Source: Cytophagales bacterium (GTDB taxonomy: Bacteria; Bacteroidota; Bacteroidia; Cytophagales; 172606-1). From it: a stretch of DNA of 64,000 nt. A program made the translations under genes and the position numbers. Shown here piece by piece: positions 27,101 through 37,705 of the stretch. Within the stretch, counting starts at the first letter, position 1, and every line of letters begins with the position of its first letter. The stretch spans positions 1 through 64,000 of the forward strand of contig JAUJNL010000015.1 in NCBI GenBank assembly GCA_030448185.1. The letters run 5' to 3'. The notes beneath the pieces were generated by a model, which worked only from the letters and a program-made list of their open reading frames with translations, did not search any database and was not told where the DNA came from.

Positions 27101-27304
27101 TCAAAACTGAGAGCGCATTTTTGATTTAATGTCCCGGAAACCTGAAATAGAATCTGGGTGTATCAGCAGCAAAAACAACTCTTCGTATTTTTTATACTTT
27201 TTTCTAATCGCTTCATTTCCCGCTGTATTATTCATTTGACTGCCAACTGTTTGCATTACTTTAAAAGTATTTCTTCGGGCAATTTTCCACGCTGTACTTA
27301 CCAC
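27101..27304 (-). CDS. hypothetical small protein, weak support
   Basis: A 67-residue Lys/Arg-rich frame (RKKYKKYEELFLLLIHPDSI in the middle). It is convergent with the DUF1611 gene, starting one base after its stop. No family is recognised. It has fair amino-acid composition but could be chance. Confidence 0.25.
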   Translation of the reverse strand: MVSTAWKIARRNTFKVMQTVGSQMNNTAGNEAIRKKYKKYEELFLLLIHPDSISGFRDIKSKMRSQF

Positions 27305-28012
27305 ACCTAACCATCAGCAATACATTATTTCCGCTTATTTTTTGTAATTCAATACCTTATTAATCCTGTTGAAACCTATTCCTTTCCCTTTCTGGACAAA
27401 ATTTATCAATATTTTATTGATTTCGTACAATTTTTAATCTAAAAAATATTCTTAATTTTCGGATGTAAGCCTGCTAAAAGAGGTAATAAATTCAGTTATT
27501 CCCTTTTGGGTGATAGAATAGTAAAAATAATTGATTGATAATCAGTTAGTTATAAAACTATTTAATTGTAAGTTCTTGATTGTCAAATAGTTTAATATAA
27601 GTAAAATTACCAATTTATCGCCCGAAAGGGAATAAGATTAGTAGGGCTGTTTATTTTACATTCATAAAAAAATCGTATTTTTCGGGAAAACTTTACTTTT
27701 CCGTGAAATCTCAACGAAATGAGTAGTATTCCGTGCTACAAATAAAATATTGGCTTATATTGGCTTATAATAGGTCACAAAACACTTGTTGGTAACTTAT
27801 TTCTACAAAGACAATATTGCGTTCAATAGAACGTATTGTTCATTGAAGAAACCCGGCTCATTTAATTGCATTCTGTTCAAGCATTTTATAATTATTTGAG
27901 CACTCTCTTAACAGTAAATATATTTTACCTGTTTAACGCAACATAGTTATACAGGTGTAGTATAATAAGGATTGCAAGCAGCACTTTAACCTAAAATTTA
28001 TTCACCACAGCT
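27305..28012. other. AT-rich intergenic region
   Basis: About 700 bases of markedly A/T-rich DNA with no gene. It contains the large hairpin at 27496-27635 and a short tandem ATTGGCTTAT pair near 27750. It may include the promoter of the glycosyltransferase gene. Confidence 0.6.
27496..27635. repeat. 140-bp hairpin-forming element
   Basis: The 20-base arms at 27496-27515 and 27616-27635 (TTATTCCCTTTTGGGTGATA and its complement) differ at two positions, both compatible with G-U pairing in RNA. Inside, AACTATTTAATT and TCAAATAGTT also pair. Confidence 0.65.
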
Positions 28013-29101
28013 ATGAAGAAAGCTCCCAAAGTAACTGTTTTCATGCCGGTTTACAACGGGGAGAAATATCTCAAGGAAGCCATTGAGAGTATTCTCGTTC
28101 AGACATTCCCCGATTTTGAGCTGCTCATTATTGACGATGGCAGTACCGATGGCAGTGTAACAGTTGTAAAATCCATTCATGATAGCCGGATCCGTTTCAT
28201 CCAGAACGAACGGAACATGGGTTTACCTTATACCCGTAACAAAGGATTTGAACTAGCGGAGGGAGAGTATATTGCGTTCATTGATTGCGATGACACTAGT
28301 GCCCCTGACCGACTCGAAAAGCAGGTAAACTTCATGGATGAGCATCCTGAAGTAGGTATTTGCGGAAGCTGGGTGCAGGACGTAACTTCGGAGGGCAGAT
28401 TGATTGCAGGGAAAGTGCGGCAATATCCCGCTGAAGACCGCAAAATACGACACATGCTGCTATGGTCACCTCCGCTGTGGAATCCGAGTCTGATCCTTCG
28501 CCGCCGGGTCATTATAGATCATAACCTGTTTCATAACCCGATGTATATCATCGGAGAAGACTATGATCTGTGGGTAAGGGCATCAAAAGTTACGCAACTG
28601 GCCAACATTCCTGAAATTCTGCATTATTACCGCCGGCACGATCTTCAGATTTCAACCCGCAAATCAGTAGAAGCGGTCTGGAACGTATGCAACCTGCAAT
28701 TAGGTGTTCTTTTTGATCTGATTAAGAAGTATTTTCCTCAGGAAGAATTGGGAACCCTGGAGACCGATCTAGCCAATCCTAAACTGTTAACAAAAAATAT
28801 TCTGGCAGTTGACCGGTTGATTGAAAAAATAAAGGAAAATAATATTTTAACCGGTGAGGTCAGCCACAAAACGCTGGAAGCTTCACACCGCGATCTTTGG
28901 TATAAGTTTCTTTCCGGACTTCCCCGCTTTGACCTTAAGTTATACAATGCAATCCGGCAGAGCAGTTTCTTCCGCACCTTATCGTATCCGGTACGGCTTA
29001 AATTATGGCTGAAGTGTTTGGCTGGTATGCGTCAGGAGTGGATTTTGCAAATGAATAATCTGAAAACTGCCTTGGATCGTAAAGTAGCCGTGCAACAGTA
29101 G
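28013..29101 (+). CDS. glycosyltransferase family 2 protein
   Basis: A 362-residue GT2 enzyme that transfers a sugar from a nucleotide donor to an acceptor, probably for cell-surface polysaccharide. The GT-A fold signatures are clear: TVFMPVYNGEKYLKEAIESI at the start, LLIIDDGSTDGSVTVV near residue 40, IAFIDCDDTSAPDRLEKQV with the metal-binding D-x-D near residue 86, and IGEDYDLWVRASK with the catalytic-base region. There is no membrane helix. It stands alone after a long AT-rich leader and ends at a terminator, so it is not in a visible polysaccharide cluster. Confidence 0.9.
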   Translation: MKKAPKVTVFMPVYNGEKYLKEAIESILVQTFPDFELLIIDDGSTDGSVTVVKSIHDSRIRFIQNERNMGLPYTRNKGFELAEGEYIAFIDCDDTSAPDRLEKQVNFMDEHPEVGICGSWVQDVTSEGRLIAGKVRQYPAEDRKIRHMLLWSPPLWNPSLILRRRVIIDHNLFHNPMYIIGEDYDLWVRASKVTQLANIPEILHYYRRHDLQISTRKSVEAVWNVCNLQLGVLFDLIKKYFPQEELGTLETDLANPKLLTKNILAVDRLIEKIKENNILTGEVSHKTLEASHRDLWYKFLSGLPRFDLKLYNAIRQSSFFRTLSYPVRLKLWLKCLAGMRQEWILQMNNLKTALDRKVAVQQ

Positions 29102-29147
29102 AGGACTTTGCTTGTAACAATGGCCTGTTTTCAATAAAAATATTTAT

Positions 29148-29186
29148 AAAAAGCCTGCGGTTAGGAAAAATCCGGCAGGCTTTTTT
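29148..29186 (+). terminator. rho-independent terminator
   Basis: AAAAAGCCTGC (29148-29158) pairs with GCAGGCTTTTT (29175-29185), with a T-run. Confidence 0.85.
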
Positions 29187-29301
29187 ATTTGCAACCCTCT
29201 GGTGCCAGCCATCGGCTTGAAAAAGCAGGATGCGGGGCCGGGTAAAAATGCTTACTGATCTAACTGGCCGCCGGATAGCGGCACTTCTAACCCAAACTTC
29301 T

Positions 29302-29604
29302 ATGTTCGTTCATACCGTTTTCTTTTGGCTGAAAAACAAAAGCAGTGAAGCTGACCGCAAACAATTGCGGGCAGGATTAGAATCGCTGCAAAGTATTGCA
29401 TCCATTCGCCATGCCTGGATTGGGGAACCGGCATCCACCCGGCGTTCAGTCATTGATCACAGCTATGATTACGCCATTACGTTTGTTTTTAATGACCTTC
29501 AAGGGCACGACCTCTACCAAGACGACCCTGTTCACTTGAAATTCGTCGAAAACTGCGGTACCCTCTGGAACCGCGTACAAGTCTACGATACAGTTACTTC
29601 CTGA
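29302..29604 (+). CDS. Dabb (stress-responsive A/B barrel) family protein
   Basis: A 100-residue dimeric alpha/beta-barrel domain of the Dabb family. It starts MFVHTVFFWLKN, continues ASIRHAWIGEPASTRRSVID, and has the YDYAITFVFNDLQGHDLYQD and HLKFVENCGTLWNRVQVYDT signature. I chose the internal ATG at 29302 because the family begins exactly at this strand; the longer frame from 29230 adds an unrelated 24 residues. Family roles vary from stress proteins to cyclases. Nothing here specifies one. Confidence 0.8.
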   Translation: MFVHTVFFWLKNKSSEADRKQLRAGLESLQSIASIRHAWIGEPASTRRSVIDHSYDYAITFVFNDLQGHDLYQDDPVHLKFVENCGTLWNRVQVYDTVTS

Positions 29605-29639
29605 TAGCACTGGTAAGTTTTGAATGCTCAATGAGTATT

Positions 29640-29700
29640 AGGTAGTAAGGTATCAGGTATTAGTAATTAGTTTTTCCCTAATACCCAGTACCTAATACCT
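29640..29700. repeat. intergenic dyad, TAC/TATTAGG word family
   Basis: AGGTAGTAAGGTATCAGGTA at 29640 is answered by CTAATACCCAGTACCTAATA at 29678, ending at 29700. This is the third copy of this vocabulary in the window. Confidence 0.7.
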
Positions 29701-29816
29701 GTTAACTAAAAACCGATAACCAGTACTCATGTAACCTTTAGGCTGTAGAATTTATCACTACCCGTTTTGTTTTCCTGCGCTTGATTACCTTGCAGCCAAA
29801 CAATATCCGATCCGTA

Positions 29817-31655
29817 ATGCGCTACCGTGTCATTTTCTTATTTCTCATAACACAGATTGTCTGTGCGCAGGAACAAGTCCGCTACGAGATTGCCCAGGAA
29901 AAAGTCCGCTACGAGATCTCTTTTGACAATGCCCTGCACCATGAGGCCCTGATCACTGCCACTTTTCCTGGTGTAGGCACTCAGCCTTTGGCCATACGGA
30001 TGAGCCGCTCCTCCCCCGGCCGGTATGCGCTGCACGAGTTTGCCAAGCATGTATATAGCCTCACGGCCACTGACAGTAAAGACAAACCGTTGCCGGTTAC
30101 CCGCCCCGATCCGTACGGATGGACGGTAACCGGCCATGATGGCACAGTCATTATCCGCTATACCTTATTCGGCAACCGGGCAGACGGCACCTATACCGGC
30201 ATTACCAGCGAATATGCCCACTTGAATATGCCGGCAACCTTTGTATGGGCTAAAGGACTGGAAAACCGTCCGGTGGAAGTAACGTTCAGGCTACCGGCAG
30301 GTAAAGATTGGAAGATTGCTACGCAACTGAAGCCGATGTCAGGCACTATTTTTTGGGCGCCGCATCTGCAGTACTTTATGGATAGTCCCACCCATATGGG
30401 TAATTTTTTCCTGCAGGAATGGAAAGTTGACCATAAAGGAAAGACGGCAACTATGCAGTTCGCTATCCATCACGAAGGCACCGAAGCGGAAGCCGATGCT
30501 TTTGTAGACCGGACTAAAAAAGTGGTGCAGGAAGAAATGGCTGTTTTTGGCGAATTGCCCGATTATGACTTTGGCCGGTACACGTTCATTGCCGCTTATC
30601 TTCCCTGGGTAGACGGAGATGGTATGGAACACCGGAATTCTACTTTTCTGACCAGCCAGCAGCCACTCCTTACCGGAGCTACGAATAACCTGGGTACTGT
30701 TTCCCACGAATTTTTTCACGCCTGGAATGTAGAACGGATCCGTCCAAAATCACTGGAACCATTCGACTTTGAACGGGCCAATATGTCGGGTGAGCTATGG
30801 TTTGCCGAAGGCTTTACCAATTACTATGGTCATCTGGTACTGGCTCGTACGCGGGATTATTCCCTGAATGCATTTGCCCAACTGACAGGAGCTAACCTGA
30901 ATCGTTTTCTCAATTCTCCGGGCCGTGACTATTTTAGTGCCGTTGGCATGAGTCAGCAAGCACCTTTTGTAGATGCGGCCGTTGCCATTGAACCAAATAA
31001 CCGGGCTAACACGTACATTTCTTATTACCTGCACGGTGAAGTTATTGCCTTGGCACTGGACCTCACCTTAAGGCAGCAATTCAAGGACATTACCTTGGAT
31101 TCCTATATGCGCCGGGTCTGGGAGAAGTACGGTAAGACAGAAAAGCCCTACGTGATAGATGACCTCCGCCTGACCTTAGGCGAAGTGACCGGTAACCAGT
31201 CCTTCGCGGATAATTTCTTCACCCGATATATAGTTGGCAAGGAAGCCGCCCCCTACGAAACGCTGCTGAGACAAGCCGGGTTTTTGCTCCGGAAGGCCAA
31301 TCCGGGAAAAGCCTCATTGGGCAGCGAACGGCTCACGTACACGGATCAAGGGGCAATGGTTGTCTCTCAGGTACTGGTAAATAGTCCACTGTACAAAGCT
31401 GGGCTGGAACAGGGGGATATTATCCTGACTATTAATGGAAAATCAGCTTCGGCGCAGCATATAGGCAGTATACCGGGTACGTTTAAGCCGGGAGATAAAG
31501 CGGAAGTAACATTCACGCAAATGGGCAAACGTAAGACATCCACAGTTACATTTGCCGAAGACCCACAACTGGAAGTGGTTACCGCCGAAAGCACGGGCAG
31601 TACTGTTACCAAAACCGAACAGCAATTCCGGCAATGGTGGCTTAAAGCCCAATAA
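29817..31655 (+). CDS. M61 family metallopeptidase with PDZ domain
   Basis: An exported aminopeptidase-like enzyme of about 612 residues. I prefer the ATG at 29817 because a signal peptide (YRVIFLFLITQIVCAQ) follows at once; a frame start 36 bases earlier adds a poor leader. Zinc motif HEFFHAWN begins at residue 297 from that start, with the third ligand in GELWFAEGFTNYYG. A C-terminal PDZ domain follows (SPLYKAGLEQGDIILTINGK). An odd tandem duplication VRYEIAQEKVRYEI sits at the mature N-terminus. The family hydrolyses glycyl or alanyl peptides. Confidence 0.88.
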   Translation: MRYRVIFLFLITQIVCAQEQVRYEIAQEKVRYEISFDNALHHEALITATFPGVGTQPLAIRMSRSSPGRYALHEFAKHVYSLTATDSKDKPLPVTRPDPYGWTVTGHDGTVIIRYTLFGNRADGTYTGITSEYAHLNMPATFVWAKGLENRPVEVTFRLPAGKDWKIATQLKPMSGTIFWAPHLQYFMDSPTHMGNFFLQEWKVDHKGKTATMQFAIHHEGTEAEADAFVDRTKKVVQEEMAVFGELPDYDFGRYTFIAAYLPWVDGDGMEHRNSTFLTSQQPLLTGATNNLGTVSHEFFHAWNVERIRPKSLEPFDFERANMSGELWFAEGFTNYYGHLVLARTRDYSLNAFAQLTGANLNRFLNSPGRDYFSAVGMSQQAPFVDAAVAIEPNNRANTYISYYLHGEVIALALDLTLRQQFKDITLDSYMRRVWEKYGKTEKPYVIDDLRLTLGEVTGNQSFADNFFTRYIVGKEAAPYETLLRQAGFLLRKANPGKASLGSERLTYTDQGAMVVSQVLVNSPLYKAGLEQGDIILTINGKSASAQHIGSIPGTFKPGDKAEVTFTQMGKRKTSTVTFAEDPQLEVVTAESTGSTVTKTEQQFRQWWLKAQ

Positions 31656-31734
31656 TACCCTTTTGAATTTTTTCTGAATAAACGCTTACATTTCTTCGGT
31701 CCCTGCTCATTAACCAGATAGAACTAACAATATT

Positions 31735-33219
31735 TTGATCCTAGTAGGAAGCTTCAGCCCCTACCGGACTGGGCCGATACGTAGTTCTACCTCTTGTACA
31801 CCTATTTTTAAAGGGACCGTGCGAAAATCTGGATTTGAGCTAAACACCTTGACTGTTATAGGTCAAGCACTGGAGGGACTAAAATGCCCTACCGAGAAAA
31901 AAAACTTTTTGCGGGCTCGCCGCTTATACAAACGTTCCCTCAGGCATAAATTAAGCTACCTGAAGAAGTTTTCCATCAGTGGTGCGTACACAGTATTCCC
32001 CCTGGAGCACCGGATCTTTAATGCACTCAGTTTTTTTTCAATTATTGCGTGTATTCTATCCACTTTTTCGAGCTGGCTGATTGGATTACCAATTGTGGTC
32101 ATCCTTCTTAATCTGGTTTGTCTTGCCTTGTTTGGTCTATTTTATTATCTCTCACGGTTCTGGGGCAAGTACAGCTTGCTGGTTACACCTTTTGCCATAC
32201 TTACCTGTATCTTATTATCCCTTTTATGGTTCTATAACGGCGGGATCAACGGGTCTATCAGCTATTCCTATCTGTTTGCTTTATTCAGCCTGCTGATTAT
32301 TTCCAGAAATAGAGCATTAACTGCCCTCCTTATCATCTCCAACGTAATAGTAGTTATAGGAATCGAGTATTATTTTCCCCATCTGGTTACCCACTATGAA
32401 AGCCGCGAGTCCCATTTCTGGGATATCATCTTCAGCTTCATCTGGGTATCAGTGATTATTGCTTTCGGCGTGTCCCAATTAATCGGGAATTACGAAAAGG
32501 AAAGAACCGCTCAAATCAACCAGATGCAGGAGCTTAAGAAACTGGCCCAGGTTCATAACCGATTGTTTTCCATTATCTCGCATGATCTGCGGGCCCCTCT
32601 GCGTTCCGTACAAGCGACCTTGCAACTGCAAAAAGACGGGTACCTGACTGAGCAGGAAATGAAAGTACTTACTGAGGCATTATCGAGACAGGTCAATAAC
32701 ACCAATGCCTTGCTGGACAACCTGTTCTTCTGGTCGCGTAATCAGATGCAGGGAATAAGGGCAGTACCAGCCAAAACCAACCTGGTAGAAATTATTTATG
32801 AAACGTTAGAATTACTGGCTCCACTAGCTGAACGAAAACACATCAGATTGGATTCACAAGTGACCGAACCACTACATGTGTTTGCCGATCCGGACATGGT
32901 AAAACTAATCCTCCGTAACCTGGTGAGCAATGCCATTAAATTCTCCGATAAAGACGATTCTATCACCGTAACTGCTACCATAGCCCCACAAATGATCACG
33001 ATTGGCGTATCAGACACCGGAATCGGTATCAGTGTCGATCAGCAAGCTAATCTTTTTAAAATGCACGGAGCCTCTCTGCTGGGTACTGCTAATGAAAAAG
33101 GAAGTGGGCTTGGTTTGTTTCTCTGTAAGGAGTTTGTAGAGGAAAACGGAGGCACTATTTGGGTTAAGAGCCAAAAGGACAAAGGAACCGTTTTTTATTT
33201 TACCCTTCCAGCGGCCTGA
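31735..33219 (+). CDS. membrane sensor histidine kinase
   Basis: About 490 residues: an N-terminal membrane region with six hydrophobic segments (FNALSFFSIIACILSTF through IIFSFIWVSVIIAFGVSQL), a short coiled linker, a HisKA dimerisation domain with H-box FSIISHDLRAPLRS (His near residue 283 in this numbering), and a HATPase_c domain with N-box LILRNLVSNAIKFSD, G1 VSDTGIGIS and G2 GSGLGLFLCKEF. The start is uncertain: the frame opens with a weak non-ATG codon and the first 80 residues are poorly conserved, so a 5' shift is possible. No response regulator is adjacent. Confidence 0.8.
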   Translation: MILVGSFSPYRTGPIRSSTSCTPIFKGTVRKSGFELNTLTVIGQALEGLKCPTEKKNFLRARRLYKRSLRHKLSYLKKFSISGAYTVFPLEHRIFNALSFFSIIACILSTFSSWLIGLPIVVILLNLVCLALFGLFYYLSRFWGKYSLLVTPFAILTCILLSLLWFYNGGINGSISYSYLFALFSLLIISRNRALTALLIISNVIVVIGIEYYFPHLVTHYESRESHFWDIIFSFIWVSVIIAFGVSQLIGNYEKERTAQINQMQELKKLAQVHNRLFSIISHDLRAPLRSVQATLQLQKDGYLTEQEMKVLTEALSRQVNNTNALLDNLFFWSRNQMQGIRAVPAKTNLVEIIYETLELLAPLAERKHIRLDSQVTEPLHVFADPDMVKLILRNLVSNAIKFSDKDDSITVTATIAPQMITIGVSDTGIGISVDQQANLFKMHGASLLGTANEKGSGLGLFLCKEFVEENGGTIWVKSQKDKGTVFYFTLPAA

Positions 33220-33531
33220 GACTCAAATAAGGAATACCAGTAAAATTAAACTGCTTATACAGGCAAGTTTGCTAGCTGATACGTTTTTATTGAAGTCATA
33301 TACCTTTTAATCTACTATTCCTATACTACTGGACATTTGTAAAAGGCAGATTACTCAAGTAGCCTTTGTGTCGTAATTCCGAAGCGGTTTGATCTTCCCC
33401 TCAGGCCAAAGTACTCCCCTCACCGCAATCCTCATTTCCATCCCCGTAGACTGAACCAGGTAAAATTATTTAGGGAAAAGTTTAGTTTATAAAAATATTT
33501 TCTACATTTATGAATATCGCTTCGAAAAAGG

Positions 33532-33870
33532 ATGAAAGGAACGTATCTGGGAGAGTTTGAGGAAATGGTCCTGCTGATTGTAGGCGTACTATATGACCAA
33601 GCCTACGGACTAGCCATCTCCAGGGAGATCGGTGAGCAGACAGGCCGTTCCGTACATATCAGTGCCGTACATTCGGCCTTGCACCGGCTGGAGAAGAAGG
33701 GGTTTCTTACTTCCCGGTTGGCGGAAGCTACGCAGGAAAGAGGAGGCAAGCGTAAACGGCTCTTTACTTTAACGCAGGCTGGAAGCAGCGCATTACAAGA
33801 GGCCCTTGCCTTACGCAACGAACTATTCGGGCAGATTCCCAGCTTAGCCCTGCAAGGAGGTGCTTCGTGA
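33532..33870 (+). CDS. PadR family transcriptional regulator
   Basis: A 112-residue winged-helix repressor. It begins MKGTYLGEFEEMVLLIVGVL and continues with the helix-turn-helix AYGLAISREIGEQTG, the recognition part SAVHSALHRLEKKGFL, and the wing RGGKRKRLFTLTQAG. It overlaps the permease start by four bases (GTG at 33867), so the pair is one operon, a common Cytophagales arrangement in which PadR controls the FtsX-type exporter downstream. An A/T-rich leader (TTTAGTTTATAAAAATATTTT at 33480-33502) precedes it; the 312-bp gap 33220-33531 shows nothing else. Confidence 0.88.
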   Translation: MKGTYLGEFEEMVLLIVGVLYDQAYGLAISREIGEQTGRSVHISAVHSALHRLEKKGFLTSRLAEATQERGGKRKRLFTLTQAGSSALQEALALRNELFGQIPSLALQGGAS

Positions 33871-35527
33871 GGAATACACCTGCTACGCCTCCACGCTTGG
33901 CCGAACAGTTCCTGGAATGGTACTGTCATCCAGATCTGTTGGAAGAAATTCAGGGTGATCTTAACGAGGCTTTTGCGGAACGAATAACGACCAAAGGCAT
34001 CAGCAAAGCCCGCCTGTTATATATCCTGGATGTGATTCGTTTCATCCGGCCTTTTACCCTCCAGCGGGGAACTTCCCCCTATCTAGCTCTTCACCTGGCT
34101 GATATGCTTGCCAACTATTTCAAAATTACCCTCCGGAACTTGGTCAGGTATAAATCTTATTCGGCTATCAACGTCTCCTGTCTGGCAATGGGTATGGCCG
34201 TGGCGCTGCACATCGGTCTTTGGATGTGGGATGAAATCTCTTCGCATTGCCCGGTAATGGAGAATCAGCATTTTAATGGCGGCATCATCACTACGGAGTA
34301 CGTACCGGCTCCCTCGGCAAGGAACTACGAACCCTGTACGGCAGTGACTTCAAACGGGTAATCAGGGCTTCGGAAATAGGTAGTCATATGCTGAGCCACG
34401 GGGAGAAGAAATTTACCCGGAACGGCAGATTCTGCGAACCGGGAATTACGGAGATGCTTTCCCCTGAAAATGCTCAAAGGCACCGGGCTAGCCTGCAGGA
34501 CCCTTCCTCGATTATCTTGTCCCAATCAGCAGCAGAAGCCTTTTTTGGGGACGAAGACCCCACGGGGAAAGTGATGCGGCTGGATGACAAACTAGATGTA
34601 ACCGTAAGTGGCGTATATGAAGACCTGCCTCACAATTCAACTTTTGCGGACGTAAGCTTTCTGGCTCCTGGAAACTATTCCTGAAAAGTGAGAACTGGAC
34701 CCCGGAAATGGAAAACGATTGGGGTGATTATTTCTGTCAGGTCTTTGTCCAACTAGCCGAGGGGGGCCGACCTTGATAAGGTCTCGGCCAGGATCAGGCT
34801 GGTAAAACAGCGCAATATCGACCAGTCGGTGCACCGGTACCAACCAGAACTCTTCCTGCATCCCATGGAAAAGTGGCATTTGTATTCAAAGTTTGAACGA
34901 GGAATAAGTGTTGGGGGAAGTATTGAATACGTCTGGCTTTTCGGTCTCATTGGTGGGTTTGTGCTCCTGCTGGCCTCCATCAACTTTATGAACCTGAGTA
35001 CGGCCCAGAGTGCCAAGCGGGCCAAAGAGGTAGGCATCCGTAAAACCATGGGCTCTTTGCGGGGGCAATTAGTGGGGCAATTCTTCACTGAGTCATTGCT
35101 GGTGGTGCTCCTTGCTTTCGGATTGGCCTTGATCGTGTCTCTACTTTGTTTGCCCTGGGTCAATGAGATAGCCGGCAGGCAAATGACTATCCCAATCGCC
35201 AATCCCTGGTTCTGGATGGTCTGTGTCAGTTTTATCGGCCTGACGGGTTTAGTAGCGGGTAGTTACCCGGCTTTCTACCTGTCTTCCTTCCAGCCGGTAA
35301 AAGTGCTGAAAGGTAGCTTCCGGGTAGGACGCTTGGCCGCTCTTCCCCGTAAGGTATTGGTAGTGGTGCAATTTACCATCTCGGTTACCTTGATTATTGG
35401 TACCTTAGGGGTCCATCAGCAGGTGGCGTACGCTAAGAACCGGCCGGTCGGATATAACCGGAACGGGCTGGTCATGGTTCAAATGGTTACGCCCGGTATT
35501 CATGCCCATTTTGATGCCATCCGGGAG

Positions 35528-36696
35528 CAGGGCTGTACAGTTTAGTTATAACAACCACTGAAATAGGGTTTTAATATTGTGCGCATGGAGATCAATGGCC
35601 GTTTTGACACATTTATATCCTTTTAGGCGCATTAAGTTCAAGGCAATATTTTTGAGCAAGGATACATTTTTGGCAGCCTGTTTGTGAGCAATCTGGTTTT
35701 TGTCTTCTCCCATTGTGACATCTTTTACGTAGTGTAAGCGATTCTCCACTGACCAGTAGGAACGGATAAGTTCTCCAGCCTGAGCGGCTTCCTGCATGTT
35801 GCGGCTCAGGATATAGTAATGGGTCTTATCATAGGTTTTGCCTTTTTCTTAATCCCCATCGTCTCAGCACGAGAAAGCAAGCAATACCTACGTACGTCTG
35901 CTGCCAATGCGGGGGAGCTTTATAAAGCTGTACCCTCCGATGTTCGAGTCTGCCCCGGTTCTTGTGCCGGCTTTCATGGCTATCAGTAGGCTTTTGGGCA
36001 AGGGCTTCCTGCTTGATAAGTGTTAAGAGCTTGTCTTGATTGCCTTTTACCTGAATCAAGTAATCATTGCCGGATTCAACAATCACGGCTAGTGTTTTTT
36101 TTGGCAATGCAGCGCATCCAGCGTGAGCATAGCGCCTTTTAGATGCAGTTGTTGGATTAACGCTCTGACCACTTTTGCTTCATCTTCCTTGCCATTATGA
36201 TAAGCTTCCAGGCTATGCACTAAACCAGACTGATGCGAAAACACCTGGACCATGGCCACAAAGTCCTGGTAGCTTTTATTATAATCACTTAAGGTAGATT
36301 TCAAACTCTTTCCATCCAGGGAATAGTTTTCTACCGGCAAGTGTTGACTTTGCATCCAGGCTTCAAACTGCTGCTTGACGGCTTGAAAATCCACTTTGCC
36401 TAGTAAACTACTAATCGTTACATGATTAGGTACGCCATGCCCAAAGCCAAATAATCTCACAAATTCCCAGGCGTGTCGTTGCATAAAACGGGCTAGTTCC
36501 CGGTAGCCATACCGTCCACTCAAGTTACCCATGATTACCATCGCCAGCACCGCTGGTAAAGGGTGCCGACTACCAGCCCGACGACGTGGGTCAGGTATGT
36601 TTTCCAGATATGAGAGTAAATTTGTCCCCATCTCTATTGTGTTTTCATGCAAATCTACTAAGGTCCAATATATTATACATAAACTGTACAGCCCTG
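35528..36696 (-). mobile_element. ISAs1-family insertion sequence
   Basis: The element starts CAGGGCTGTACAGTTTA and ends with its complement. A perfect 10-bp direct repeat, CATCCGGGAG, flanks it (35518-35527 and 36697-36706). Total length is 1169 bp. It interrupts the permease gene without loss of host sequence. Confidence 0.93.
35546..36652 (-). pseudogene. ISAs1-family transposase, frameshifted
   Basis: H-repeat/ISAs1 transposase signatures in three frames: YLENIPDPRRRAGSRHPLPA and HGVPNHVTISSLLGKVDF at the start, ENYSLDGKSLKSTL (catalytic Asp), LTLDALHCQKK (second Asp) up to about 36100, DYLIQVKGNQDKLL in the next frame, and AGELIRSYWSVENRLHYVKD (catalytic Glu region) in the last. Shifts lie near 36095 and 35830. 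The expected protein is about 370 residues. The fresh target duplication suggests recent insertion, so the indels may be sequence errors. Confidence 0.85.
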
Positions 36697-37705
36697 CATC
36701 CGGGAGGAATTAAAAGGTTCGGGAGCCGTAGCGGAAATGGCCGAATCGGGAAGCCCGATCACCGCCGTCTGGTCTCTCAATGGCGGGTTTACCTGGAAAG
36801 GCAAAGCCCCCAACGCAAGAGGCCTTTTTTCAACCATCTATGTATCCCATGATTTCGGCAAAACGGTGAACTGGAAGTTGAAGGCCGGCCGGGATTTCTC
36901 CCGCGAAATGCGTACTGATTCCTCAGCAATAATTCTAAATGAAACGGCCATAAAATTTATGGGATTACAAGAACCCTTGGGAGAAACCCTCAGATGGCAC
37001 GGTCGGACTTTTACCGTGATTGGGGTAATCGAAGACATGGTGATGGAATCTCCTTACCAGCCCGTATCGCAGACTGTTTTCGTGCTGAACGGGAATCCAG
37101 GTAACTTTATCAATATTAAAATAAACCCTGCTGTCAGTGCCAGGGAAGCCTTAAGTAGCATTTCAGCTGTGTTCAAGAAATATAATCCGGCGGCTCCCTT
37201 TGAATACAAGTTCGTAGCGGAGGAATACGCCCGAAAATTTGGCGACGAACAGCGTATCGGCAGACTGGCTACCGGCTTTGCGGCATTGACTATTTTTATC
37301 TCCTGCCTGGGTATTTTCGGGCTGGCCTCCTTCACGGCTGAGCAGCGCACCAAAGAAATTGGCGTACGCAAAGTGTTGGGTGCCTCCGTGCTGAGTATAT
37401 GGCAGTTACTCATCGGGGAATTTATGCGTCTGGTCATGATTGCTTCCCTGATTGCGGTGCCTGCAGGCTATTACCTGCTCCAACACTGGCTCCGGCAATA
37501 CGAATACCGTACGTCATTTTCCTGGTGGGTTTTTGCCCTGGCTAGCGGAGGCGTACTGCTCATCACCCTGCTGACGGTGAGTAGCCAAGCGATCAAAGCA
37601 GCCTTGAGTGACCCGGTGAAGAGCCTGCGCAACGAGTAACCGTAAGTTTACCCTTAAAGTGATAGTAACTATATTCTCAAATTTTTACCCGTTTATTCCC
37701 GTAAC

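Larger units (their letters stand above)
33867..37639 (+). pseudogene. FtsX-type ABC transporter permease, split by an IS and frameshifted
   Basis: Reassembled, this is a MacB-like permease with an N-terminal PadR-linked prefix domain (AEQFLEWYCHPDLLEEIQGD), a first membrane helix near 34170, a periplasmic domain, the first FtsX core (FVLLLASINFMNLSTAQSAK; KEVGIRKTMGSLRGQL), then, after the IS, a second periplasmic domain and a second FtsX core (IFISCLGIFGLASFTAEQRT; EIGVRKVLGASVLSIWQLL), ending DPVKSLRNE. An ISAs1 element interrupts it at 35528-36696. There are also shifts near 34250, 34370 and 34680. Removing the IS and one target copy restores the frame (AIREELKGSGAVAEM). No ATPase gene is adjacent. 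Confidence 0.85.
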
